The notes beneath the pieces were generated by a model. It was given only the letters and a program-made list of their open reading frames with translations. It was not told the origin of the DNA and did not search any database. From contig NC_133559.1 of assembly GCF_048773025.1 (NCBI RefSeq), forward strand, positions 23,962,501 to 24,026,500: a stretch of DNA of 64,000 bases, read 5' to 3'. Position numbers and translations under genes: made by a program. Below, piece by piece: positions 44,985 to 54,780 of the stretch (its first letter is position 1; each line of letters opens with the position of its first letter). The DNA comes from Camelus bactrianus. Taxonomy: Eukaryota > Chordata > Mammalia > Artiodactyla > Camelidae.

Positions 44985-45368
44985 GAATACCCCATCTATT
45001 GAATACCACGTGAGATAGAGAAATCACTTTGAGGTCCTCAGAGAATAAACAAGTACACCCACGTCAAACCGAAGAAATACAAAAAGGTAGTTGTGCCTGC
45101 TATCCAGCCTGCTTCACTGTGGTACTGACAGGCTGCTCAGTGAGCCCCGCCACACCCTGGCTTCCATGTCCCTCCACCGTCCAGACCTTAATGCAGATCT
45201 GGACAGGAGCTCTCTCCTCCCCACCACCAGACCAGGCCACCACACCTCGCTTCACTCGCCTACAGCCCTGGTCAACTAACTGCTGCCACTCACTGCTGCT
45301 TTAAGGGTCTTAACAAAACTGGCTTAATCCTCCTGGCATGGAATCCAGCTACAGCAGGGCAGGCTTTA
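44985..45368. other. Unannotated non-coding stretch
   Basis: Pyrimidine-rich. Overlapping frames at 45029-45304 have no recognisable domains. Confidence 0.4.
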
Positions 45369-45541
45369 CGGAGTGTGTAATCCCAGGATTCGGTGCCACC
45401 GCTACTTGGCTCCAGCGTCCGCAGCGGGCCGTGCGCCACCCCCGGCGCCCCGCTCCCTGCTGCGCCCTCTGCAGCACCGCTCACCACTGCCTTTCCGCTG
45501 GGACTGAGCTTTGCGTGATTCTGCGGAGCTGAAGGAAGGCG
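45369..45541. promoter_or_regulatory. CpG-dense patch, possible small CpG island or regulatory element
   Basis: I count about 17 CpG dinucleotides in ~173 bases, against very few elsewhere in the window. The densest part, 45415-45480, is around 80% G+C. A CTCF-like core (reverse complement GCAGAGGGCGCA) lies at 45461-45475. The G-run cluster GGGG-AGC-GGGGGG-AGGT-GGGGG follows at 45796-45817. It is shorter than a formal CpG island, and I see no TATA box, transcript start or exon. It could be a promoter of an unseen non-coding transcript, an unmethylated enhancer, or a chance cluster. Confidence 0.4.
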
Positions 45542-47458
45542 TAAGGGGGACTAAAACGGGAAGGAAAGACAGATGTAGAAAAGACCGAGGGAGGGATGGG
45601 GAAAAGAGAAGGAAAAGTTAGAGAAAACAGTATCAAATCCTTAAGGAAATCAGATGGAGATATTCTTTTAACTCAGCTAAAGGACAGAGCGAGCTTGTAT
45701 TTTTAAGCCTGCAGGCTGTTGGCAAGGAAAATAAACCTCCTAACAGACCCTGAATCCAGTGACAGCAAGGAGGAACGGATGGGCAAGTGAGGACAGGGGA
45801 GCGGGGGGAGGTGGGGGAGGTGACTGGTTTTCCCTACAGGACACTAGGAGAGGAAGCCTTTGAATGCAGAGTGTTGTTTTACTCTGCAATCACCAACAGA
45901 CTTCCGTCACTGACTGTTCCACATAGGTTTAGCATCAGTGCCTTCCACCAGCATTTACATCAACGCACAAATCAAATGGATGATTCCTGAATGTGTTTTC
46001 AGCCTAGAGAGGTCACGTGGGAACTTCACGGCATGTCAGACCCGGAAGGTTAGTTACTGTCGTCACCAGTATCACAATCATCAACGTCGCGCTCATCATT
46101 ACTTTAGATGGGAAAACTCTTCAGTCTGTATTTCCAAATTCCCTTCCCACCCTGAGACTTCTGCAGTAACAGACCCCATGGCACAGCAGCACAGAAATCC
46201 CTCTCGTGTAGCTCTCTCCCCTCCACCCCTTAAAAGTTCTTTAATGTAATTGTGCGCATTCTGGTATACAGCCAGATAGCGTGGAGTTCCGGGTAGGAAA
46301 CAGAAGAAAAGGTCAAAAAAGGAAAGATCAAGGAAGCAGCAACAAAATTTAAACTTGGAATGGCCCCAAAAGTGCCAGCACTGTTTATCTAGGTGCTCAA
46401 AAACCATATGCAGATCACATGCAAATGAGCCCGTGGCCCTCTTAACTAATTCGATACACCTGGATGTGGCTCTGAGGAAAAGCCTAATGGAGCCACCTGC
46501 TAGGAGCGCAGGAGGAATAGCCCCCTGGTGGTGTTTCACCCCTTCTGTCTCTGCTGCCAGTTCTGACTAGGGGAAGCGATGAGCTGGTGCAGAGCAGTAA
46601 CTAAGAGTTGGGGGAAAGAATAGTAACCACGGGATTTCATTCAAGCCGTCATTATTTCGTACTGAGAAATTACGAGGAGGCACAGACCTACCCATCCAAC
46701 CTCAAAATGCAGAACACACTACCCATCCTATGGCAAGGGACTTGGGGCAAATTAGTCAGAGGTACCAGTGTTTCCAGGCGCTATGTTTTGTGGTGGGATA
46801 AGGAGGGACTCAGTTTCTGCTGCCCAGGATAGGCGAAGGGAGTGTCGGCCTGTGTCTCCCAGCCAGTTGCCAGCTGTCAGCAGGGGGTTGGGGGTCAACA
46901 GTTGGACCAAGCTGGCTTCTTGTTTGGAACGTTCTCTGATCTTGGACTGAGCAACAGGACTGTGATGTTCCTTCACTGCAGTAAGAGAAAGCAAATTACA
47001 TGCCCTCCTTAATCTGTCTGCCCCTCACCAGAGGGGCTGCAATCAGGGTCTGTGACGCTGGCTTCCCAGCTGGGCCCTTTCCTTGAAGTCTCCCGCCCAC
47101 CTGGTTCCCGCAGAGAAGTTGGTATATTAGGCTTAGGGTGATTCAGGACAAGACAGTCTCAAATTTCCCAAAGATTCAAGTGCAGATGGGGATTAGAAGG
47201 AAGAAAATGTGTACAGTAGAGGAGACACTTGATGGGTAGCTAGAGTAGGGCTTCGCAATGCAAATATATTTATTCATGCAGCCAACACAACTTCCCACAT
47301 GCATGGTGCAGGTAACGGATGGGGGCCACTTCCCAGAATGGAAAATGGGAAAACATACTTGAGTGTGCCCAGCCACGCACTACCTTCAAGTGCCCAGGCA
47401 GCAGTCTTAAGGGGATTCAGCCCTAGAGGATTCACAGGGCTCTCTTCTTTGTTCCAAC
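45542..47458. other. Unannotated, GC-richer non-coding stretch
   Basis: No repeat recognised. A 146-codon minus-strand frame (46099-46539) has no family resemblance. It contains the CTCF motif at 46520 and an octamer ATGCAAAT at 46419-46426. Confidence 0.4.
46520..46531 (-). promoter_or_regulatory. Textbook CTCF core motif
   Basis: GCCCCCTGGTGG on the plus strand is the exact reverse complement of CCACCAGGGGGC, a perfect fit to the CTCF core consensus CCASYAGRKGGC. It lies in LINE-poor, GC-richer sequence. A weaker plus-strand match (TCAGCAGGGGGT, two mismatches) lies at about 46876-46887. Whether it is occupied cannot be told from sequence. Confidence 0.55.
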
Positions 47459-47950
47459 TGGTATCAGTCAGGGTTCAGCCAAAGTAGCAGAAACACCATG
47501 AGAGCTGATTGATAGACAAGCAGGCAGACTGACAGATTTACTACAAGGACTTGACTTTACGCAGTTGTGAACCCTGGTTAAGCAGGTTTCTTTTGAACAT
47601 CTACAGCTGCTGTTGGAGCTTGTTGATCACAGGGCAGACAGGCAGGAATGTGGGGGAAAGCAAGAAGCAGGAACCCACAAGATGGACTGAAATGCATGTC
47701 AGTTCTTGCCTCTGGCCTTGGAGGCATGAATGTCCTGCAGAAGCCAGGGCCCTTTATCAAGGAGCCAAAGAGCATCCTAGTTACTACTTCACGCTGACGA
47801 GGTGAGTCAGCTTATCGGCGACAACGTATGTGAGCTACAAATGGCTGTGCCTTCACTTTCGCCCTCCACCTCCCGCACAAGGCTCTCTTGTGACCCGCCC
47901 TAGCAGGAAACATACAGGAAAGGGAAGTTGGAAACTGTGGCTCCACCTAC
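47459..47950 (-). mobile_element. Ancient LTR of the ERVL-MaLR (MLT1-like) group
   Basis: Begins with GGTATCAGTCAGGGTTC, the antisense of the GAACCCTGACT-type LTR end, followed by AGATTTACTACAAGGACTTG and long diverged LTR-like sequence. Solo LTR fossil; the right boundary is uncertain. Mammal-wide age by family, non-functional. Confidence 0.5.
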
Positions 47951-49439
47951 ACAAGCACACACATCACGAAGCCACCACGCTCTCTAAAGCCTCTCTCTTG
48001 GCAACAGTGGATCGGGCCCTGGCTGGGCTCAGCCACTCAGCAGGCTGACTTCCAGGGAACCACAGGCAGGAGCTCGAGGCCTGCAGCACTGGCCCACGAC
48101 AGGGCTGGAGGAAGGACACAGAAGCACAGCTGAGTCAAAGTCTGCAGAGTCACCCAAACGCGCCAAGGGCCAGTGATGGAGAGTGAGGCCTGGCCTGACG
48201 CAGCCTCTGCTCTTCCGCCACAGCCCCACTTGGGCCAGGGGCGTGACCACACACTGCCATCTCTCCACACTCACTGCCAGATGATGCCGCGGTGGGGACT
48301 TGTTCATCACTCAGCACTGACGGCTGCAGAAGGGGGCTTCAGCACTGCCAGAGGAAGCAGACAGGAAGGCTCTCCTTGTCTTCAATTTTCACTTTGACAA
48401 TGAGTTTCCTTGCAGGGACTCACAATTAGCTGGGTTCTACTGGTGCTACCGTGAAAATGAAGGAAAATTGCCCGGGGTTTGGGAAAAAAAAAAAAAAAAA
48501 GGAGTTAGATGCTATGGCTCCATGTTGGCATGCACAGAGATTATTGAACTCCTTATTAACTGAACTGGGGCTTAGCCAGGACCCCAGGCAGGTGGTCTGG
48601 GACTGAGCATGTGTGTGATTCACACAGGATAAGCGCATCCAAAAGGTGACAGCGATGGTTGAGGGGGAAGGGTGGCTAATTCCCGACATGCCTCTCAGTG
48701 AGGCAGGCCTTGGAAATGCCTCCTTCCCCCGAGAGCCCCGAGAGAAAGTCAGCTCTTCAATCCTAGAGAGGCTTGCTTCAGCACAACAGACACGCGCCCC
48801 GGCGCTGATGCTCAATCTAACTTACCAGATGGCATTGAAAAGTCACAGCTTCCGTTTTTCTTACGCTGACAAGGTTTCAGAAGGGTAGAAACGAAACACT
48901 TCCTCCAAGTTAAATAGTGTCTGTTCTGGCACCGTGGAGGACTCACTTCAGCCCAAGTGCACAGAGGCTTGCACATGCCTGTGCGCACGTGTCTGCGTGA
49001 ACAGGAGGTGGGGTAGGGATGGGAGATGGTGTGATGCCTAAAGCTCTGCACTCCTTGGCTGCCCTTGCAACCTCTAATGCTAAAAATAAATAACTTAGGT
49101 TAGAGAACAGTCACAATAGGCATCTGGTAAAAGGAAATAAAGTGTTCAAGGACCTAACTGAAAATCAGTCTTCACAGCCCAGAATACCAACAGCATCATT
49201 CTTCATCAGGGGCTTTAAGAAAGTCAAGCAGCCAGGACAGAGATGGCCCCAGGTTGGAGCTCTGTTCTCACTGATGTGGTACCTTCTATTAGCAAGCCAG
49301 TTTACACTGTCATAAATTATGAGTTGCTCCGCAAAGCATCCCAAGGGAAATGGTCAAGATCATCGGGGAGGCTAGGGCAAAAAGTGAGTGGAGACTAGGA
49401 GAAGCTTAGAAATTGCTGGACTGGGGCAGAGTAGGCAGC
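47951..49439. other. Unannotated non-coding stretch
   Basis: No named repeat. An 18-base A run at about 48483-48500 is the only simple feature. Overlapping frames of 75-129 codons at 48029-48888 include poly-Phe from the A run and show no domain. Confidence 0.4.
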
Positions 49440-49610
49440 GGGAAGTTCAGAAGGCAGAGCTGGCTTAGTTCCACCTCTGCCACCTCCGGTCAATGATCAG
49501 GGCAGATCCTCAGCCTCAGTTCCCTCACCAGTAATACAATGATAGCAACGCCTATATCAGAGACTTTTCCCCCAGTAAATAAGAGATGAGGTATGCACAA
49601 AACTTGATAC
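49440..49610 (-). repeat. MIR SINE
   Basis: TTAGTTCCACCTCTGCCACC, CAGCCTCAGTTCCCTCACC, AGTAATACAATGATAGCAACG and GCACAAAACTTGATACCTG follow the reverse-strand MIR. Confidence 0.7.
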
Positions 49611-49639
49611 CTGACAAAGAAAAGACAAAGCTAATATCT

Positions 49640-49835
49640 GAGATGTTCAATTATTAATAATAGCTACCATTTATGATATTCATTAGTTATCTGATCCTTC
49701 AAATGCTCTATTTTATACATGAGGAAATTGAATCTCAAGAGGTTAAAAATATTATCCAAAGTCTCACTGGTAAACAGAATGGCTGAAACTTTAACTCAGG
49801 CTTCTGGCTTCCAGGCTGCTGACTTCAAAGCCTAC
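49640..49835 (+). repeat. MIR SINE
   Basis: AATAATAGCTACCATTTATG, TATTTTATACATGAGGAAATTG, AATCTCAAGAGGTTAAAAAT, AGTCTCACTGGTAAACAG and GGCTTCCAGGCTGCTGAC follow the plus-strand MIR. With 49440-49610 it forms an inverted pair. Confidence 0.8.
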
Positions 49836-50944
49836 CTGTGGATCTTCATTCCGTTCTGCCTGCCTTTCAATGCCATGATTGGCCAGTCAGCCAAAAGCAG
49901 GTATCTCCCCACTCACGCTTCTAGGTTTTCTCAGATCTGAGGTGTTACAGAAATATAAGTAGAGTAAATTCAATATTCACATCACAGAGTTTTGGAAGCT
50001 GCATCTCTTTTGCAGCTAACGTGAGCTTGGATTTCAAAACTTTTGCCTGCTCTGACCTGCTCTTTAACCTTCAGCTCTGGACCTTATATGCACCTCTTGG
50101 AAGAACAAGTTCTTAATTCTTTCCCTGGCTATCTAGGACCTCTCCAAGACTTTCTTCTAGGGCCAGTCTCTAGTAATAGTGGCCCCTTAGTTCTGAGACG
50201 TAACTTTGCCTCTTAGGGTATCCTGTTTCTTCTAGGTAAATGCATTCTAGGTCCTGCATTCTCTGTGCCTAGCTTAGCACAAGCACCAGAGCCTTTGCAC
50301 CTGAGCTGGTCACAGTAGAAGAAATAGTATTCCTTCTTCTCAATAATCGATGTGGACTGGGGGGTACAGCGTGTGTCAAGCACCAGGCTTGAGCCACCGT
50401 GAGGAAAGCTGATCTTGCCTTGGTCAGAACAGAAGGAGGATGTAGCCAAATTCTGGCATCATTAAACTGGTCAACCAGCTGCAAGACATTACCAGCTGCT
50501 GTGTTAATCATTAATGAGGCAGACAGTGCCTGTTGCCTGCGTAGTGAACCAAACATTATGACTTGGTTTTCATTTCATTTAAAATTAACTCACTGGATGA
50601 AGGATCAGCCTCCAGCTTGTGAGAGACAGAGCTGCTGGCACAAAGTGGGGACTGGCAGGCCAGAAGCACAAAAGGAACATAAAGTCCCTCACTGATATGA
50701 TCCAACTGTTTGTATGCAGGCAGTGTCTTTTAATTCAATTCGATCTCAGCTCCTCAAAGCTGCCACTCAAAATATTTCTGTAATTCCAGGCAGAACCTCC
50801 ACGTGTCACAGCTCCCTCCTGCCATGGCGTAGGCTGATGCCTCTCCAAATTACTTTTACTATGTCTTTAAATATAGGCAAAGTTACAGTGCAGTCCTACT
50901 CTTTATTTTCAGATTGTAATCTTCCTATTCAAGGAAAGCAAAGA
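49836..50944. other. Unannotated non-coding stretch with possible conserved element
   Basis: No named repeat. The part at ~50290-50600 is open in three frames (50213-50449 and 50269-50556 minus, 50399-50695 plus) and contains a compact TTAATCATTAATGAGG homeodomain-like site near 50502. Confidence 0.4.
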
Positions 50945-51535
50945 TAATTTTTTAAACTTTTCTTATTATGTTTAAATACACAGAGGTAGAGAAAATCAAT
51001 GAACCCACTATTCGCCTTCAACAATCATGGACGTTCTACCAATCTTGTTTCATCTACCTCCCCAAAGTTGCTGGGTTTTGTTTCTCCTGGAATATTTTAA
51101 AGCAAAACCAAGATATCCTATTCTATTGAAAAATTATTTACAAAGGATCTCTAATAAGAACATTACCTATCTATGCATATGTAACCACTTATGGCATTAT
51201 TAAGCCTAACAGAAATTAACAAGTGTTTATTATTACCATCAAATAATAAGAGCATATTCAAATTTCCCTGATTGTCACAGAGATGTCAGCTTATAACTGA
51301 TTCTTCTATGGAGGATCCAAACAAGGTCCACACCTCCTTGCATTTGGTTGTTAGGTTTTACTTTATAATACTCCTTCCTTCCTTTCTTCATTCCTCATCC
51401 TTTTTCCCCAGAACAATTAGTAAAACTGGGTCATCTGTTCTCTAAATTGTCCTATATTCTGAATTTGGCTGACTGCTTCCTCATAGTGTTATTGAATGTG
51501 TCCTTCTAGCCTCCACATCTCGTATAAACAAGAGG
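50945..51535. mobile_element. L1M 3' UTR-type repeat (L1MC/ME group)
   Basis: GAACCCACTATTCGCCTTC, ACCAATCTTGTTTCATCTACC, ATATTTTAAAGCAAAACC, ATATTCAAATTTCCCTGATTG, GGATCCAAACAAGGTCCACAC, TTGCATTTGGTTGTTAGG and AAACTGGGTCATCTGTTCTC are a familiar old L1 3' UTR order. I cannot fix its sense strand from memory. Confidence 0.7.
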
Positions 51536-51634
51536 TCTGAGCACTCTCAAAGTCATTCTACGAAGCCAACATCTCCCTGATACCAAAACCAGAAAAAGAC
51601 ACTACCAAAAAAAAAGAGAATTACAGCAATATCT

Positions 51635-51838
51635 TTGATGAATATAGATGCAAAACTTCTCAACAAAATGTTAGCAAACCAAATCCAACAACACATAGAA
51701 AAGATCACACAACATAAGCAAGTTGGATTCATCCCAGGATCACAAGGATGGTTCAATATTTGTAAATCAATCACCGTGATACACCACATCTACAAAAGAC
51801 AAGACAAAAACCACATGATCATCTCAATAGATGCATAA
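51635..51838 (+). pseudogene. L1 ORF2 reverse-transcriptase fragment (67 codons)
   Basis: [40 protein letters not shown] and [10 protein letters not shown] are the fingers/palm part of the L1 reverse transcriptase (consensus [44 protein letters not shown]). A stop follows where EKAFD should be. A second piece continues in another frame at 51869-52075. Relic only. Confidence 0.9.
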
Positions 51839-52301
51839 AAAGCATTTGACAAACTTCAGCATCCACTTATGATAAAAACTCCTACCAAAGTGCATATGGA
51901 GGAAACATATCCCAACATAATACAAGATATTTATGACAAACCCACAGCCAACATAATGTTCAATGGTGAAAAGCTGAAAGCCTTCCCATTAAAATCTGGA
52001 ACAAGACAAGGCTATCTACCCACTGTCACCACTTCTGTTCAACATAGTGTTAGAAATCTTAGCCACAGCCATTAGAAAAGAAAAAAATTAAAGGGATATA
52101 AATTGGAAGAAAAGAAGTAAAACTGTCATTATATGTAGATGACATATTATATACAGAAAACCTCCACACAAAAACTACAAGAACTGATAAACCAATTCAG
52201 CAAGGTACCAGGACACCAGACAAACATGCAGAAATCTGCTGCATTTCTTCACACTAACAATGAAATATCAGAAAAGGAAAGTGAAAAAAAAAATTCCTTT
52301 T

Positions 52302-52398
52302 ATTTATTTTTTTTTTAATTGATGTACAGTCAGTTACAATATGTCAATTTCTGGTGTACCTCACAATGTCCCAGTCATGCATATACATACATACATTC
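52302..52398 (-). mobile_element. Very short L1 3' end inserted in L1 ORF2
   Basis: TTTTTTTTTAATTGATGTAC, AGTCAGTTACAATATGTC, AATTTCTGGTGTACC and CAGTCATGCATATACATAC are the reverse complement of the artiodactyl L1 3' terminus with its A tail. The flanks AAAAAAATTCCTTTT (ending ~52301) and AAAAACAATTCCCTTTAA (from ~52399) are a slightly mutated target-site duplication. Only ~97 bases were copied. Confidence 0.88.
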
Positions 52399-53030
52399 AA
52401 AAACAATTCCCTTTAAAATTGCCCCAAAAAAAAAATACCTAGGAATAAACCTGACCAAGGAGGCGAAAGACATATATGCTGAGAACTATAAAACACTGAT
52501 AAATGAAACTGAAGATGATTCAAACTGATGGAAAGATAACCCACACTCTTGGATTGGAAGGATTAATATTGTTAAAATGGCCATACTACCCAATGCAATC
52601 TACAGGTTTAATACAATCCCTGTCAAATTACCCAGGACATTTTTCACAGAACTAGTACAAATAACCCTGAAATTTATATGGAACCATAAAAGACCCAGAA
52701 TTGCTCAGTTTGTTCTTGTTGCTTAGGTGGTCAATTAAAAAAGAAGCTTCATTTATGCTGTTTGCAGTGGCCAGGATGTGGAGATGACCCAGGTGTCCAT
52801 TGGCAGACCACTATATATCTCTATATATAGATATATATGTATATGCAGTGGACTACTACTCAGCCATAAAAAAGAATAATGCCATTTGCAGCAACATGGA
52901 TGGAACTGGAGAATGTCATTTTAACTGAAGTAAGCCAGAAAGAGAAAGAAAAATGCCATATGATATCACTTATATGTGGAATCTCAAAAAAAAAAGGACA
53001 CAAATGAACTACTTATCATTTATAACTCAA

Positions 53031-53589
53031 ATGATCGATTTCTTGAGTGTGTGCAAGCACACCTGACTGTCCTTTATGACTGGATTACTGCGTTCTGCTG
53101 ATTCTTATTTTGGGGTTGGCCCTTTATCCTTTGATAACTGTTTAGCTTTTTTTAAAGCTAAGGCTCTAAACTGTTCTTAGAAACAATGAACAGTACATAT
53201 ATGTAACTTTTTCAAATGCACAGTATATTATATTTACATGCAATATATAGTATATGTGCAGTCAAATTATATCCATTTTACCTAATAAAACTGAAAAATG
53301 AAGAAAAGGAAGCTGCATCAAGAAGCGATGATATTTTCAGACTTACTGTTGACTTCGTGAGTTTCAGTTTTGAAAACTGAGCTTCTCCATGGGTAAGACA
53401 GCTGCCGCCTACTACTCAAAGGCTGTAAGGATTTCATAGTAAACAACAGTACAATATTTAAAAATGGGGAAGGGGTGAAATGCCCATTTTGATTTAGATC
53501 AAACCCACCTACCTGTTTGCTCCATCTCCCTCACTCATGATACTCATGGCTCTATATTCTCTCAGTAATTTATCTCCTCAAAAGTGTCA
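53031..53589. other. Unannotated non-coding stretch
   Basis: No recognised repeat. Contains alternating TATATA-type sequence near 53190-53260. Confidence 0.4.
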
Positions 53590-53930
53590 TCCTCTTTAGC
53601 CTCTGAACATACTGCTCACTTTGCCAGGAACACTCACTTCCTCTTCCCTCTTTTTGCCTTGCTAACTCTTAGTTTGTATATTCTTTCTTCCAGGAAACCT
53701 TCCCTGATCCCCACCCTTCCATTAAGTGCTTCCCCATCAGGGCATTTATCATTTTCTGTTATAATTGTATACTTACATTCCTCACTGGCAACAAGGTCTC
53801 TGAGAGCAGAAACTAAACATGCCTTAGGAATTGCTACATCACAGCATAGAACCATCTGTATATAGTCAATCTGCATACAGTGGGCAAATATGAAGCATTT
53901 ATTCATAAGTAAATAAATGAATGGATAATT
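53590..53930 (+). mobile_element. L2 LINE, 3' end
   Basis: CACTTTGCCAGGAACACTC, TTCTTCCAGGAAACCTTCCC, GGGCATTTATCATTTTCTG, AAGGTCTCTGAGAGCAGAAAC, ATTTATTCATAAGTAAATAAATGAATGG match the L2 3' terminal region and its GAATGAATG tail. Confidence 0.8.
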
Positions 53931-53944
53931 CACCCTGAATTTTC

Positions 53945-54780
53945 TATTTCTTCATTTAAAAAATATTTATCATACACTTATTAGGTACATAGCATTACAC
54001 TAGGTACTCCTGGAACAACAATGTATATTAATCTGTCTATAACATACAGTTCCCAGCCTCAAGAAACTTACATCTAGCTGGCAAGTACAGAAAAACACAT
54101 AGGAAAAACTAAGTAACGTTCATATATTCAGTGAAAATAAGATTGAAATTATTTCTTTTCTATATGACAATCAGGAAAGGTAAGATCAACTATTTAAATG
54201 CTGCCAGTGTTGCTGACGGAACAAAGGACATAAAATATGAAAGTAAACCTTTAAGTTTGGCAGTCAGGAGGTTAACAGTAAACTTTGAGAGAGGAACTTC
54301 AGAACTTGGTGACAGAAGCAGCCAGATTGCAGGGCATGTGGAGTGAAATACTAGCGAGGACGCCCAGTCTGTGGGGGGAGCCCACATATTCAAGAAGGTT
54401 GGCAGGAAGAGAACAGAGAACCACTCTTTTGGAGGCAATAGTTCAAGCTGGTTTAAAGGCAGATGGGAAGGATCCCACAGAGAGGCAGAGTCTAAAACGC
54501 CCAGGTAACGCCAAACACCCGATACGACACCATCCTGAAAGGGGAGATAGGGACCAAAGCTACCTGCTGGGGCCAGGAGTGAGCCTAGGAAAGGGAGACA
54601 CCTTCTCCAAGACGGGAGGAGAATGAAGGCTGGGACTTTGAGGAAGCAGGTGGATTTGGAGGAACTGCCAGATGGCTTCCAAACTCTCAGGAAAGTAAAA
54701 AGTTAAGACCATTTGCTGAGAAGGCAAGAGAACGGCCAATCTGGGAAACTTGAGAGTGGAGGTGGTTTAGAAGAGCTAAT
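53945..54780 (-). mobile_element. L2 LINE, 3' end and ORF2 part, reverse orientation
   Basis: The left part has the reverse L2 tail (AAATATTTATCATACACTT, TTACACTAGGTACTCC, CCTCAAGAAACTTACATCTAG). The right part (54230-54780) matches antisense L2 ORF2: AGAAGCAGCCAGATTGCAGG, TCAAGAAGGTTGGCAGGAAG and GGCAGATGGGAAGGATCCC. The 113-codon plus-strand frame at 54285-54626 is antisense to L2 and not a gene. Confidence 0.72.

Larger units (their letters stand above)
51545..53030 (+). mobile_element. Artiodactyl-type L1, ORF2 with internal deletion
   Basis: ORF2 begins in the reverse transcriptase (TGATACCAAAACCAGAAAAAG). It includes the open stretch 51635-51838 and ATGTAGATGACATATTATAT (decayed FADD block), and reaches AAATTTATATGGAACC near 52680. 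Near 52740-52765 it jumps to the C-terminal end (GCCATTTGCAGCAACATGG, GAAGTAAGCCAGAAAGAG, CATATGATATCACTTATATG). A fragment of another L1 is inserted in reverse at 52302-52398. Confidence 0.9.

Noticed and set aside
46099-46539. 146-codon open frame on the minus strand, one of the longest in the window
   Set aside because: Translation has no recognisable domain, contains composition-driven Phe/Cys runs, and shows no splice sites, Kozak context or family. An open frame of this length is plausible by chance in GC-richer DNA.
48426-48815. 129-codon minus-strand open frame
   Set aside because: Contains a poly-Phe run encoded by an A18 tract and has no recognisable domain.
54285-54626. 113-codon plus-strand open frame
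   Set aside because: It is antisense to an L2 ORF2 relic.
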